A DNA stretch of 64,000 nt from Streptomyces rubiginosohelvolus (GCF_014649875.1 NZ_BMTW01000002.1:372001-436000); one strand, 5' to 3'. Counted from the first letter of the stretch, positions 41,939-50,780 are shown. Notes: generated from the letters alone by a model not told the origin. Program-made: numbers and translations.

Positions 41939-42898
41939 TCAGTTGCCGGTGAGACCTTCGGCCATGGCCGAGGTGTTGGCGCGCATCATTTCCAGATAGG
42001 TGCCGGCGCCCCCGCCCTTCTCGGTCAGCGACTCGGAGTACAGCGGGACGACGTTCACGTCACCGCCCATCTCCCGGCGCAGGACGTCGGCGAGCCGGGT
42101 GGGCTGGGAGGAGTCGGCGAAGACGGTGCGTACGTCGGCCTTCTCCATGGCCCGAGTGAGGGAGCGCAGGTCGGAGGAGCTGGGCGAGGCGAGTGTCGTA
42201 CCGCTGGGGATGACCGCGCCGATCACACGGAAGCCGAAGCGGTCGGCGAGGTAGCCGAAGACGTGGTGGTTGGTGACGAGGGCGCGGCGGCCTTCGGGAA
42301 TGACCGCGAAGGACTTCTCCATCCAGGTGGAGAGGGCGGCGAGTTCACCGTCGTAGCGCTCGGCGTTGTCCCGTACGGCCTTCTCGTCCACGCCGTCCAC
42401 GTGCTGGATGATCCGGTCGGTGATCAGGCCGGCCACCTTGCGCACGCGATCGGGGTCGGTCCAGAAGTGCGGGTCGGGCGCTCCGGCCCCGTCGCCCGGG
42501 CCGCCCTCCTCGTCGGCGTGGAAGGTCAGGGGGTCGGCCGCCTCACCCGCGGCGAAGGTGGCCACTCCCGATTCCCGGGCGGCCTCCACGTGCCGCGTCA
42601 CGTTCTCCTCCAGGCCGAGGCCGTTGTGGACGACCAGGTCCGCGTTCTCCAGCTCGGCGGCCTGCACGGCCGACAGGCCGAACGAGTGCGGGTCGGCGTT
42701 GGGCTTCATCAGGACGCTGACCTCCGCCTCGTCTCCGGCGATCTCCCGGGTGATGTCGCCGAGGATGTTGGTCGTCACGACGATCCGGGGCCGGTCGTCG
42801 CCCGGGCCGCAGCCGGTCGCCGTACCGGCGACGACGAGGAAGGTGACCAGGGTCAGCAGCAGGGCGCGCAGCCGCGCTGTCGTCACGCGTACGCTCAT
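41939..42898 (-). CDS. aztC: Zinc ABC transporter substrate-binding lipoprotein
   Basis: 319 residues of the cluster A-I binding protein family. Lipobox ATGC near residue 30, then RIVVTTNILGDITREIAGDEAEVSVLMKPNADPHSFGLSAVQ. Metal ligands are the His of DPHSFG, His in DPHFWTD, His in TNHHVFGYLADRFGF and Asp in FADSSQPT. The His-rich loop typical of ZnuA is replaced by the short acidic stretch DEEGGPGDGAGAPD, as in AztC. The ATG overlaps the upstream AztD-like gene's stop by 4 nt. Confidence 0.9.
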   Translation of the reverse strand: MSVRVTTARLRALLLTLVTFLVVAGTATGCGPGDDRPRIVVTTNILGDITREIAGDEAEVSVLMKPNADPHSFGLSAVQAAELENADLVVHNGLGLEENVTRHVEAARESGVATFAAGEAADPLTFHADEEGGPGDGAGAPDPHFWTDPDRVRKVAGLITDRIIQHVDGVDEKAVRDNAERYDGELAALSTWMEKSFAVIPEGRRALVTNHHVFGYLADRFGFRVIGAVIPSGTTLASPSSSDLRSLTRAMEKADVRTVFADSSQPTRLADVLRREMGGDVNVVPLYSESLTEKGGGAGTYLEMMRANTSAMAEGLTGN

Positions 42899-44133
42899 CG
42901 GCCCGTCTCCACCATCAGGGACGGCCGGATGTCCAGGTCGAAGGTGCGGGCGATCCGGAGGTCGTCGTTGTAGTCGATCTCGTACACGCGCTTGCCATGG
43001 GAGTCGTTGAGGTAGGCCCGGCTCCGGTCGACCTCGATCACCGGTGCCCCGGAACGGCTGCCGGCGGTGCGGGGGACGTCCTTGAGCAGACGCGCGGTGG
43101 CGGTGGTCTCCTCGCCGGTGGATATGTCGTAGCCGTGCAGGGCTCCGTCGCGCTCCAGGACGATGAGCGGAGCGCCCTCGCCCGCGGTGTTGGCGGCGAC
43201 CACGGGCCCGGTCTCCACGCGTTTCCAGGCCCGCTCGGTGATGTCGAGGACCCAGACGGCGTTCCTGCCCGCGTGCGCCGTGAGCGTCGTGCTGCCCGGG
43301 CGGTGCCGGAACTCCGCGGCCCGCTCCGTCTCCGGCACGTCCTCGCCGTACGGGATCTTCTCGGCGGTGAAGGTGCCGTCGTCCTCGCGTACGAGCAGCG
43401 CTCCGTCGGCGCAGCCGAGGACGACCCCCCGCCGGGTGACCGCGTCGCCCTTCGGGTTCTCGCACGTGGACTCCGGAGCGGCGACGCGCTTGCCGGACCG
43501 GTCGAGGACGACGACCTTCGCGGGGGCGTCGCCGTCGCGCGTGAGGGTGACCAGGTGTTCGGCGTACGGCACGACGGGTCCGCCGTAGGTGCCCGGGAGC
43601 TGGTCCGGAGTGCCGAGGGTGCCCTTCTCCATCTCCGCGCGGTGGTACGCCCCCGCCTTCCCGTCGGCCGCTGTCACGACGGTGACGCCTTTGTCGCTGC
43701 GGATGCTCGTACCGGCGCCGCCCTGGAGCTCGCCCACCTGCTTGATCTTCGCGCGGTAGTAGTGCACGTGGTCTCCGTGGTCGACCATCCACGCGCCGCT
43801 GTCGAGGACCTGGGTGCGGTCCGCGCCGTGGAAGAAGCCGAAGCGGCCGTCCGTGGTGAGTGCGGTGACACCGGCTCTGCGCGCGGTGTCGTGGGTTTTA
43901 CCGGTGATCAGGTCCAGCACGCGCGTGTCGCCTGATTCGGCGTCACCGAGGAGGAGCCGGGACTGCTGCTCGGCGGCTTCGGCGGCGCCTTCGACGTAAC
44001 CGTGGGGAACGGCCGGCGTATCAGTGCTGTCGGACGGGGACTTGGCGTCGTCCTGCCCCGCGCAGCCTGCGGTCAGCAGGACCACGGACAGGAGTGCGGA
44101 CGCCAGGGGCGCGCCATGCGTTCGGACGGACAA
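42895..44133 (-). CDS. Second AztD-like secreted beta-propeller lipoprotein
   Basis: 412 residues. Lipobox LLTAGC followed by a Ser/Asp linker and a beta-propeller resembling the AztD protein (VPHGYVEGAAEAAEQQSRLLLGDAESGDTRVLDL; DGALHGYDISTGEE). A putative zinc site is the His cluster WMVDHGDHVHYY near residue 118. The start is TTG at 44133 with GAGG 9 nt upstream. Placed between aztB and aztC with overlapping ends, it must be expressed with them. It could be a metallochaperone of different specificity or a zinc sensor. Confidence 0.75.
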   Translation of the reverse strand: MSVRTHGAPLASALLSVVLLTAGCAGQDDAKSPSDSTDTPAVPHGYVEGAAEAAEQQSRLLLGDAESGDTRVLDLITGKTHDTARRAGVTALTTDGRFGFFHGADRTQVLDSGAWMVDHGDHVHYYRAKIKQVGELQGGAGTSIRSDKGVTVVTAADGKAGAYHRAEMEKGTLGTPDQLPGTYGGPVVPYAEHLVTLTRDGDAPAKVVVLDRSGKRVAAPESTCENPKGDAVTRRGVVLGCADGALLVREDDGTFTAEKIPYGEDVPETERAAEFRHRPGSTTLTAHAGRNAVWVLDITERAWKRVETGPVVAANTAGEGAPLIVLERDGALHGYDISTGEETTATARLLKDVPRTAGSRSGAPVIEVDRSRAYLNDSHGKRVYEIDYNDDLRIARTFDLDIRPSLMVETGR

Positions 44134-44144
44134 GGGGGATCGCC

Positions 44145-45041
44145 TCAGGTTTCGTTCGGTCGGGTCGTGGGGGCGTTCGGGGTGAACGTGACGGCACGGG
44201 CGGGGGCGCCGGTGCTGCGCGTACGACGTCGGTGGCGGAGCCCGGACGCCAGGTGGGACAGGAAGAAGAGGCTGACCGCGAGGGCCGAGACGGTCGCGCC
44301 GGCCGCTGTGCGCAGATGCCAGGAGAGCAGCAGGCCGCCGAAGGTGGCAGCCGCGCCGAGAACCGCGGCAAGGGCCATGACGCCGTGGACACTTCGCGCC
44401 CAGGGCAGGGCCGCCGCGGGCGGGGCGATGAGCAGGCCGAGGACGAGCAGCGTGCCCACGATGTGGAAGGAGGCGACGATGGCGAGGGCCAGCAGGCCGA
44501 GCAGCACGGCGTGTGCGAGCCGGGGGCGCAGGCCGAGCGTCCGGGCCTTGCGCTCATCGAACGCGAGGGCCAGGAAGGCGCGGTGGCCGAGCACGGAGAC
44601 GGCCAGCGCCAGCAGGAACGCCACCCCGAGAAGGACCAGATCGCTCTCGCGCACGGCGAGTACGTCGCCGAAGAGGAACCCGGTGAGGTCCACGGCGAAC
44701 GACTGCGAGCGCGACACGATGATGACGCCCAGGGACAGCATCCCGACGAAGAGCAGGCCGATGCCGGTGTCCTGGGACAGCCGTGGGGTGCGGCCGAGGG
44801 CGGTGACGCCGACGGTCATGACGGCGGCGCTCGCCACCGCTCCCACCAGGAGGTTGCCGCCGAGCAGCGCGGCGACGGCGACGCCCGGCAGAAGTCCGTG
44901 GGACATGGCGTCACCGAGGAAGGCCATCCCCCTCAGCACCACCCACGTTCCGGCCAGGGCGCATATCGCCGACACCAGGACCCCGGCCCACAGGGCACGC
45001 TGCACAAAGGCCACCTCGAAGGGGGCCGTCAACCACTCCAT
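44145..45041 (-). CDS. aztB: Zinc ABC transporter permease
   Basis: 298 residues with eight or nine hydrophobic segments. ABC-3 family marks: ALWAGVLVSAICALAGTWVVLRGMAFLGDAMSHGLLPG and LLFVGMLSLGVIIVSRS, and the AHAVLLGLLALAIVASFHIVGTLLVLGLLIAPPAAA stretch near the end. Transports zinc (or manganese) across the membrane together with AztA and AztC. First gene of the minus-strand operon aztB-aztD2-aztC-aztD1; divergent from aztA across a 23-nt gap that holds the Zur-like box edge. Confidence 0.9.
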   Translation of the reverse strand: MEWLTAPFEVAFVQRALWAGVLVSAICALAGTWVVLRGMAFLGDAMSHGLLPGVAVAALLGGNLLVGAVASAAVMTVGVTALGRTPRLSQDTGIGLLFVGMLSLGVIIVSRSQSFAVDLTGFLFGDVLAVRESDLVLLGVAFLLALAVSVLGHRAFLALAFDERKARTLGLRPRLAHAVLLGLLALAIVASFHIVGTLLVLGLLIAPPAAALPWARSVHGVMALAAVLGAAATFGGLLLSWHLRTAAGATVSALAVSLFFLSHLASGLRHRRRTRSTGAPARAVTFTPNAPTTRPNET

Positions 45042-45056
45042 GCGATGACCCTACAA

Positions 45057-45071
45057 TGACAATCATGTTCA
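45057..45071. promoter_or_regulatory. Zur-like box between aztB and aztA
   Basis: TGACAATCATGTTCA resembles the streptomycete Zur box (TGAAAATCATTTTCA type), with inner AATCAT core and TGA/TCA ends; two of seven arm positions are not paired. It overlaps a -10-like TACAAT (45052-45057) and the aztA ATG, so bound Zur would block both genes. Confidence 0.6.
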
Positions 45072-45799
45072 ATAACAGCGGGACGACACCGCCCGGCGAC
45101 GAACCACGGAGCGAGCGCATCCGGTTCCACGACCTGAACGCGGGCTATCCCGGCCGTCAGGTACTCCACCAACTCACTGCGGGCATACCGGCGTTGGACA
45201 TGACCGCCTTGGTCGGCCCGAACGGCAGCGGCAAGTCCACGCTGCTCGGTGTGCTGGCCGGAGTGATCGATGCCACATCAGGACAGCTCCGGTACGCGGA
45301 GGGCAGCCCGCCGGCCTTCGTCCCGCAGCGAGGCGCCGTCGGCGACGCACTCCCCCTCACCGCACGGCAGACCGTGGAGATGGGCCGCTGGGGAGAGCGG
45401 GGCCTCTGGCGGAAACTGACCCGGAAGGACCGAACCGTGGTGGACTCCGCCATGGAACGCCTGGGCGTCGCCGATCTCGCCGCCCGCCAGCTCGGCGAGC
45501 TGTCCGGCGGCCAACGCCAACGCGTACTGATCGCCCAGGGCCTGGCCCAACAGTCCGACCTGCTACTCCTGGACGAGCCGACGACCGGCCTCGACCCCGA
45601 GGCCAGGAACCGGATCACGGCCCTGCTGGCGGACCTGGTCGCCGACGGCACGACCGTCGTCCAGGCCACACACGACCTGGAGGCCGCCCGCTCGGCCGAC
45701 GCCTGCCTGCTCCTGGCCGACGGACGGCTCATCGGCCAGGGCCCGCCCGAGGAAGTGCTCACGGCGACGGCTCTGTCCCGCGTCTGGCAGGCGGGGTGA
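45065..45799 (+). CDS. aztA: Zinc ABC transporter ATP-binding protein
   Basis: 244 residues. Walker A GPNGSGKST, Q-loop in VPQRGAVGD, signature LSGGQRQR, Walker B LLLLDEPTTGLD and the H-loop in QATHDLE. Energises zinc uptake with AztB. Two ATGs (45056 and 45065) are possible. The second lies 7 nt after the -10-like TACAAT, so transcription could begin at the start codon and give a leaderless mRNA; there is no ribosome site for either. Divergent from aztB. Confidence 0.9.
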   Translation: MFNNSGTTPPGDEPRSERIRFHDLNAGYPGRQVLHQLTAGIPALDMTALVGPNGSGKSTLLGVLAGVIDATSGQLRYAEGSPPAFVPQRGAVGDALPLTARQTVEMGRWGERGLWRKLTRKDRTVVDSAMERLGVADLAARQLGELSGGQRQRVLIAQGLAQQSDLLLLDEPTTGLDPEARNRITALLADLVADGTTVVQATHDLEAARSADACLLLADGRLIGQGPPEEVLTATALSRVWQAG

Positions 45800-45940
45800 G
45801 GCGATGGCGGGAGCCCGTAAGGGGGGATCGGCGATCCCTGGATCACTGCGGCCTTCATCCGTCCTTCGGCCTGCGACACCGTTGACGGGAAGGCGGCGGA
45901 CCGGCGGTCCTGCCCGCACCTCACGGAAAGGGAGCCCACC

Positions 45941-46696
45941 ATGACGCGCATCGCCCTGATCACCGGCGCCAACCGCGGCCTCGGCCGCAGCACCGCCCTG
46001 CACCTCGCCGAAGCGGGCACCGACCTGATCCTCACCTACCGCTCGCACGCCGAGGAGGCGCAGGCCGTCGTTGAGGAGGCCCAGAAGCTCGGCCGCAGGG
46101 CGGTCGCCCTGCGGCTGGACACCGGAGACACCGCCGCGTTCCCGGACTTCACCGCACAGGTGCGGGCGACGCTGGCCCAGGAGTGGGGCCGCGAGGACCT
46201 CGACGTTCTCGTCAACAACGCCGGACACGGCGTGCACGCGCTCTTCGAGGACACCACCGAGGAGCAGTTCGACGGCCTGATGGACGTCCACGTCAAGGGG
46301 GTCTTCTTCCTCACGCAGGCGCTGCTGCCACTGCTCAAGGACGGCGGGCGCATCCTCAACGTCTCCACCGGTCTGACCCGCTTCATCGCCGCGCCCACCG
46401 CCGCGTACGCGGCGGCCAAGGGCGCGGTGGAGATCCTCACCCGGTACCTGGCCAAGGAACTGGGCCCGCGCGGTATCGCGGTCAACGCCCTCGCCCCCGG
46501 TGCCACCGGCACCGACTTCGGCGGCGGCGGAGTCCGTGACAACCAGGAGATGCGCTCCATGCTGAGCGGCGTCACGGCCATGGGCCGCCCCGGTGAGGCC
46601 GAGGACATCGGCGCCGCAGCCGCCGCGCTGCTCGCCGACGGCACCTCCTGGGTCACCGGGCAGCGCATCGAGGCGTCGGGCGGCATGCTGCTCTGA
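45941..46696 (+). CDS. Short-chain dehydrogenase/reductase
   Basis: 251 residues, a classical SDR: cofactor motif TGANRGLG at the N-terminus, NNAG in VLVNNAGHG, catalytic Ser in NVSTG and YAAAK for Tyr/Lys. SDRs with Arg in the second strand (TYRS) favour NADPH. Substrate unknown. AAAGGGAG precedes the ATG. It is followed 57 nt later by an XRE regulator on the same strand. Confidence 0.9.
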   Translation: MTRIALITGANRGLGRSTALHLAEAGTDLILTYRSHAEEAQAVVEEAQKLGRRAVALRLDTGDTAAFPDFTAQVRATLAQEWGREDLDVLVNNAGHGVHALFEDTTEEQFDGLMDVHVKGVFFLTQALLPLLKDGGRILNVSTGLTRFIAAPTAAYAAAKGAVEILTRYLAKELGPRGIAVNALAPGATGTDFGGGGVRDNQEMRSMLSGVTAMGRPGEAEDIGAAAAALLADGTSWVTGQRIEASGGMLL

Positions 46697-46753
46697 CGCC
46701 CCACCCGCACACCACCCCGACCTCGGGTACGGGGCATGAGGGAGACTGGAACC

Positions 46754-47599
46754 GTGGACCGAGCACAACTCTCGGACTTCCTCCGCACCCGCCGGGAAGC
46801 CCTGCAACCGGAAGACGTGGGCCTGCCCCGCGGCCCGCGACGTCGCACCCGCGGCCTGCGCCGGGAAGAGGCGGCGGCGCTGAGCGGCATGTCCACCGAC
46901 TACTACAGCCGGCTGGAACAGCAGCGCGGACCGCAGCCGTCGGAGCCGATGCTCGCAGCCATCGCCCGCGGCCTGCGCCTGTCGCTGGCCGAACGCGATC
47001 ACCTCTTCCGCATCGCCGGGCACAACACGCCCTCCCGCCCCGGCGATCTGCGCTCGGACCACATCACGCCAGGCCTGATGCGCATCCTGGGACGGCTGGA
47101 CGACACCCCCGCGCAGGTGGTCAGCGACGTGGCGGAGACCCTCGCCCAGACCCCGATGGCCGGAGCGCTCCTCGGCGACCAGACGGGGTACACGGGTCCC
47201 GGGCGCAGCCTCACCTACCGGTGGTTCACCGACCCCGCCACCCGGCTGCTGTATCCGGAGGAGGACCACCCGCTGCACAGCCGCTTCTTCACCTCCGGCC
47301 TGCGCGCCGCCTACTCCCGGCAGGGAACGGGCGGACGCGCCGAGGAGCTGCGCGACCGGCTCCTGGAACGCAGCGATGAGTTCGCCTCGCTGTGGAGCGC
47401 GCACGAGATCGACGCTCCACGCGTGGATCCCAAGCGCGTGCGCCATCCCGAGCTCGGAGTCCTCACCCTGCAGTGCCAGGTGCTGGTGGACCCGGAGCAG
47501 AACCAGACGCTGCTGGTGTACACGGCCGCCCCGGGCTCGGCCGACGACGAGAAGCTGCGCCTGCTGCCGGTGCTGGGAGCACGGCCGGTGGGCACCTAG
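46754..47599 (+). CDS. XRE-family regulator with MmyB-like domain
   Basis: About 281 residues from GTG at 46754; an ATG at 46736 would add six residues. N-terminal helix-turn-helix: LRTRREALQPEDVGLPRGPRRRTRGLRREEAAALSGMSTDYYSRLEQQRG; then the MmyB-like ligand domain (ITPGLMRILGRLDDTPAQVVSDVAETLAQTPMAGALLG; RFFTSGLRAAYSR). These regulators frequently control an adjacent dehydrogenase, here the SDR just upstream. Confidence 0.9.
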   Translation: MDRAQLSDFLRTRREALQPEDVGLPRGPRRRTRGLRREEAAALSGMSTDYYSRLEQQRGPQPSEPMLAAIARGLRLSLAERDHLFRIAGHNTPSRPGDLRSDHITPGLMRILGRLDDTPAQVVSDVAETLAQTPMAGALLGDQTGYTGPGRSLTYRWFTDPATRLLYPEEDHPLHSRFFTSGLRAAYSRQGTGGRAEELRDRLLERSDEFASLWSAHEIDAPRVDPKRVRHPELGVLTLQCQVLVDPEQNQTLLVYTAAPGSADDEKLRLLPVLGARPVGT

Positions 47600-47662
47600 G
47601 GCCTGTCGTTCGGATCAGGGCGGGCTCGCGGGCCCCGGCACGCGCATCTGCGGCGTGCCGGT

Positions 47663-47959
47663 TCAGGCGTCCGGGGTGTCCCGGGTGAGCCTGCGGACCC
47701 ACTCGATGTCCGGCATGTGGGGGGCATGGCCGCTCCGAACCGGTGACGGTTCGACAGCGGCGCTCTCCGGGTCGAGGAGGCGGCGCAGCCCGGTGCGCAT
47801 CAGCGCGCCGTCCACGGAGGCGATGCCGCTCAACCGGAGCACGGAGACCCCCTGGTCGAGCGCGGTCATGAGCTGGGCGATGTCGTCGACGGCCAGGTGC
47901 TCGCCCTCCGGGCGCCCGGACGCGGCGACCCGTCCGTAGGCGTTCAGCTGGACCTCCAC
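47663..47959 (-). CDS. Hypothetical protein, possibly a remnant
   Basis: Ninety-eight codons from a GTG. Sequence such as VEVQLNAYGRVAASGRPEGEHLAVDD and MTALDQGVSVLRLSGIASVDGAL is regular enough to be coded, but I recognise no family and see no clear ribosome site. The frame stays open upstream to 48133 through a strong hairpin (48002-48045), so the longer version is unlikely to be expressed as one piece. It may be the 3' remainder of a gene cut by the island edge just beyond. Confidence 0.35.
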   Translation of the reverse strand: MEVQLNAYGRVAASGRPEGEHLAVDDIAQLMTALDQGVSVLRLSGIASVDGALMRTGLRRLLDPESAAVEPSPVRSGHAPHMPDIEWVRRLTRDTPDA

Positions 47960-48001
47960 GCGGGCTCGCAGCAGACCGATGAGCTGCGCGCTGGTCCGCC
48001 G

Positions 48002-48045
48002 GGCCTGAGAAATCCCGCCAGGCGGCTGGCGGGATTTCTCAGGCC
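48002..48045. terminator. Perfect 19-bp hairpin at the left edge of the island
   Basis: Arms 48002-48020 and 48027-48045 are perfect complements around a 6-nt loop. It could be a bidirectional terminator between the hypothetical gene and the island, or a small inverted repeat of a mobile element. Confidence 0.55.
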
Positions 48046-48127
48046 TGCCGGCCGCAGACGCGCTTCCCGAGACGTCCTGATGGCGCGCCACCTTCCACAC
48101 CAGCACCTGGCGCCTCATCAGAGCATG

Positions 48128-48245
48128 CGTCAAACGTGTGTCACGTGCGTCAGATATCGCCCGTAACGCAAACTCGCCAAAACTTCAGGTCAGCGGCCTT
48201 TCTCAGCAGGCTCAAGGATCGCCACGCATTCCACATGATGCGTCC
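48128..48245. repeat. Left island repeat (att-like, copy of the trmA 3' end)
   Basis: Two blocks are shared with 55280-55427 in the same order. GCGTCA-rich block 48128-48156 matches 55280-55308 at 28 of 29 positions, and 48210-48245 matches 55392-55427 at 33 of 36; the right copy has extra bases between. The second block codes for the last residues of the trmA-family methyltransferase. The pair bounds the 7-kb island. Confidence 0.65.
48191..48245 (-). pseudogene. 3'-end remnant of a TrmA-family methyltransferase gene
   Basis: The complement reads THHVECVAILEPAEKGR and a stop, against THHVECVAILEPVKKDA and a stop in the complete gene at 55373. Only the terminal 17 or so codons are recognisable. 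The 48246-48401 stretch beyond it holds nothing that I can identify except further scattered GCGTCA words (around 48327-48345). Confidence 0.6.
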
Positions 48246-48401
48246 CTGAGAACGCATTGAGAAACAAGGGACCGGGCAGAATCACCGGCCAGAGTCCCCA
48301 TTCCGTTGACGCAAGGGAACTGTGTGCGTCAGAGGAGCGTCACCAGCTCCCCCACATACGAGGTTGTCGACCAGCTCAGGCGCCAGATCCATAGCCTGTT
48401 C

Positions 48402-48507
48402 TAGGATGGCGAAGACCATCTCAGCGGCCCGACGGGCTTCCGCTCCACTTCCGTGGAACCGAAGGACATGCCCCCACCCGCACGAGCTACTTCGTGCTGC
48501 CTGGGGG
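48402..48507 (+). promoter_or_regulatory. Conserved leader of nuclease-helicase gene 1
   Basis: A -10-like TAGGAT (48402-48407), then an 18-nt block GCGGCCCGACGGGCTTCC (48424-48441), then an ATG (48468) opening a short frame MPPPARAT..., and a hairpin. CCCCCA (48471-48476) pairs with TGGGGG (48502-48507) and GCACGA (48480-48485) with TCGTGC (48492-48497). The GGGGG is the only plausible Shine-Dalgarno for the TTG start at 48515, so the hairpin would mask it. The same parts in the same order precede gene 2. Confidence 0.65.
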
Positions 48508-48514
48508 CACTTCC

Positions 48515-50386
48515 TTGCTGTTCCGTGAGTCCGCGGCGTCGTTGGCCAACCGCACCCACCTTGAAGGACAGCTGACCGAGCTCCTGACCGAGAACTTCCT
48601 GCACGAACACCGTCATCGACCCCAGCCGTCGGAGGTGCGCTCCTGGGAGCGGAGTATCCCGGCTCTCACCAACGCGCTCGTCGAAGCCGGGCTCGGTGAA
48701 GTCGAGATGATGCTGGAGTACGCGCTGCCCCTGACCAGCAAGCGCGCGGACGTGATACTTGCCGGTGTTCATCCGAGTACCGGAGAGCCCTCGTACGTGG
48801 TGGTCGAGCTGAAGCAGTGGAGCGAGGCCTACCCGGAGGAGGACGATCCGCTGCTGTGCCGCATCGACGCCTACCCGGATCCGGTCCTCAACCCGATCGA
48901 GCAGGTGCGCGGCTACTGCGACTACCTCATCTCGTTCAACGGAGCGTTGGAGCGGATCCCCGACTCGGTCGCGGGGGTCGCCTACCTGCACAACGCGACC
49001 GACTTCGGGGTGGCGGGGCTCCGCGCCGTCACCGAGGACGATCGGGGCCGGATGTTCACCGGCGACCAGCGTGGCGCCTTCCTCGGCTACCTCCGCTCCA
49101 GGCTGGCGGCGAAGCCGGGTGCCGAGGCAGCCGACGCCCTGCTGCAGGGCAAGGTGCGGCCGTCGAGGCAGCTAATGGCCGTTGCCGCCGAAGAGGTGCG
49201 TAACCGGGAGCAGTTCGTGTTGCTGGACGAACAGCGGCTCGCCTACGAAACGGTCATGTCGGCAGTCCGACAGGCTCGGCGGTCCAACCACAAGCAGGTC
49301 GTCGTCGTGGCCGGCGGACCAGGCTCCGGCAAGAGCGTGATCGCCCTCTCCCTGTTGGGCGACCTCTACCGGCGCGGGGTACCGGCCCTGCACGCCACCG
49401 GTTCGCAGTCCTTCACCAAGACGATGCGCAAGGTCGCCGGTGCCCACAAGCCCGAGGTCCAACGGCTCTTCCGCTACTTCAACAGCTTTATGGAGGCTGA
49501 GCCGAACGACCTCGACGTGCTGGTCTGCGACGAGGCGCACCGGCTGCGCAAGACCTCCGCCAACCGCTACACAAAGGCGACTCTGCGGACCGGCCGACCG
49601 CAGGTGGCGGAGCTGATGGACGCCGCGCGGGTTCCGGTATTCCTGCTGGACCAGCACCAAGTGGTGCGTCCGGGCGAGATGGGAACCGTGGAACAGATCC
49701 AAGCAGCCGCGGCCGAACAGGGTCTGGACTGCACGGTGGTGAAACTCGACAGCCAGTTCCGGTGCGGTGGCAGCGACGCCTACCTGCGCTGGGTGGTCGA
49801 CCTGCTGGGGCTCGAAGGAAACGCGCCCACCGTGTGGGAGTCGGACGACAAGGTACAGCTCCTGACCGCGGACACCCCCCAGGAGCTGGAGGACTTCCTG
49901 GCTGCCCGACGGTCCGAGGGCTACGGTGCGCGCATGTCCGCGGGCTACTGCTGGAAGTGGACGACAAAGATCACTTCCAGCATGCACACCCTGCCCACCG
50001 ACGTGGTCATCGGCGACTGGGCCAGGCCGTGGAACCTCTTTGGCGACCGCGCCCTGCTCGGCGCCCCGCCGGCACCCCTCTGGGCCACCGACCCGGCAGG
50101 GTTCGGACAGGTCGGGTGCGTTTACACCGCGCAGGGCTTCGAGTACGACTGGTCCGGCGTGATCATTGGTCCGGACCTCGTCTGGCGTACGGACCGATGG
50201 GTGGTGGACCGGAGCGCTTCCAAGGACCCGTCCTTCACCAAGGCCACCGCGGACGAGGACGTCGACCGTCTGGTCCGCAACACGTACAAGGTGTTGCTGA
50301 CCCGGGGCATGATCGGCACGATCATCTACTCGACGGACCCGGAAACCCGTGAAAAGCTCCGCTCACTGGTCCCCCCGACGCTCTGA
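48515..50386 (+). CDS. PD-(D/E)XK nuclease-helicase fusion (DUF2075-type), gene 1
   Basis: About 623 residues from a TTG with GGGGG 7 nt upstream. The N-terminal domain has the restriction-nuclease core: Asp in SKRADVILAG and Glu-x-Lys in VVVELKQWS. The C-terminal DUF2075-like SF1 ATPase shows Walker A AGGPGSGKSV (about 270), Walker B VLVCDEAHRLR, FLLDQHQVVRPGE, the motif QFRCGGSDAYLRW, YTAQGFEYDW and a motif VI-like VLLTRG. Such enzymes likely cut or unwind nucleic acid; defence against phage or plasmids is inference. Paralogous to gene 2, which faces it. A GTG start at 48494 would lie inside the leader hairpin. Confidence 0.8.
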   Translation: MLFRESAASLANRTHLEGQLTELLTENFLHEHRHRPQPSEVRSWERSIPALTNALVEAGLGEVEMMLEYALPLTSKRADVILAGVHPSTGEPSYVVVELKQWSEAYPEEDDPLLCRIDAYPDPVLNPIEQVRGYCDYLISFNGALERIPDSVAGVAYLHNATDFGVAGLRAVTEDDRGRMFTGDQRGAFLGYLRSRLAAKPGAEAADALLQGKVRPSRQLMAVAAEEVRNREQFVLLDEQRLAYETVMSAVRQARRSNHKQVVVVAGGPGSGKSVIALSLLGDLYRRGVPALHATGSQSFTKTMRKVAGAHKPEVQRLFRYFNSFMEAEPNDLDVLVCDEAHRLRKTSANRYTKATLRTGRPQVAELMDAARVPVFLLDQHQVVRPGEMGTVEQIQAAAAEQGLDCTVVKLDSQFRCGGSDAYLRWVVDLLGLEGNAPTVWESDDKVQLLTADTPQELEDFLAARRSEGYGARMSAGYCWKWTTKITSSMHTLPTDVVIGDWARPWNLFGDRALLGAPPAPLWATDPAGFGQVGCVYTAQGFEYDWSGVIIGPDLVWRTDRWVVDRSASKDPSFTKATADEDVDRLVRNTYKVLLTRGMIGTIIYSTDPETREKLRSLVPPTL

Positions 50387-50643
50387 CCGTCGCAAGCACC
50401 CGGTCATGTCTAGTCCGCGCATGCGACTGCGACTGCGGAATCCACACTCCGCGTCGACTCGACGAGATAGCATGATCGCGCTGCGCACCTTCCCGGAGGG
50501 TACGAGGCTGCGGTTCCTGAGCTCACCCCAGTGAGTTGCGGGTGAGGAATGGTTGTGCCCGTCGTGTGGTGACATGCGACGCGAGCGTGGATGCCCGGTA
50601 GGGCGTCCCCCTGCCATTCCGATCTCACTGCTTTGGAGTGGCC

Positions 50644-50772
50644 ATGACCTCGGTCGAGTGCAAGCCTGCGCGTCGTGAACGGATCCGCGAGATCCTGATC
50701 GAGATCGCCGCCGCAGTCGTCTCCAATCTCTTGGTGACGGCCCTGATGGCGATGGCAGGTCTGCTCTTCTAG
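50644..50772 (+). CDS. Small (42-residue) single-span membrane protein between the nuclease-helicase genes
   Basis: The ATG has GGAG 6 nt upstream (TTTGGAGTGGCC). The product is basic and charged at the N-terminus (MTSVECKPARRERIREI), followed by one hydrophobic helix of about 23 residues (LIEIAAAVVSNLLVTALMAMAGLLF) up to the end. It lies in a 440-nt gap between the convergent genes. The stretch 50387-50643 before it holds no other gene that I can support. Size and topology fit small membrane effectors or toxins, but also any orphan small protein. Confidence 0.5.
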   Translation: MTSVECKPARRERIREILIEIAAAVVSNLLVTALMAMAGLLF

Positions 50773-50780
50773 TGCAGGCC

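Noticed and set aside
45823..45839. GGGATC/GATCCC inverted repeat after aztA as terminator
   Set aside because: The stem has only six pairs and a 3-nt loop; too weak to call.
48002..48045. Miniature transposon end or CRISPR-like repeat
   Set aside because: Only one copy of the 19-bp stem was seen, with no flanking target duplication or further repeats.
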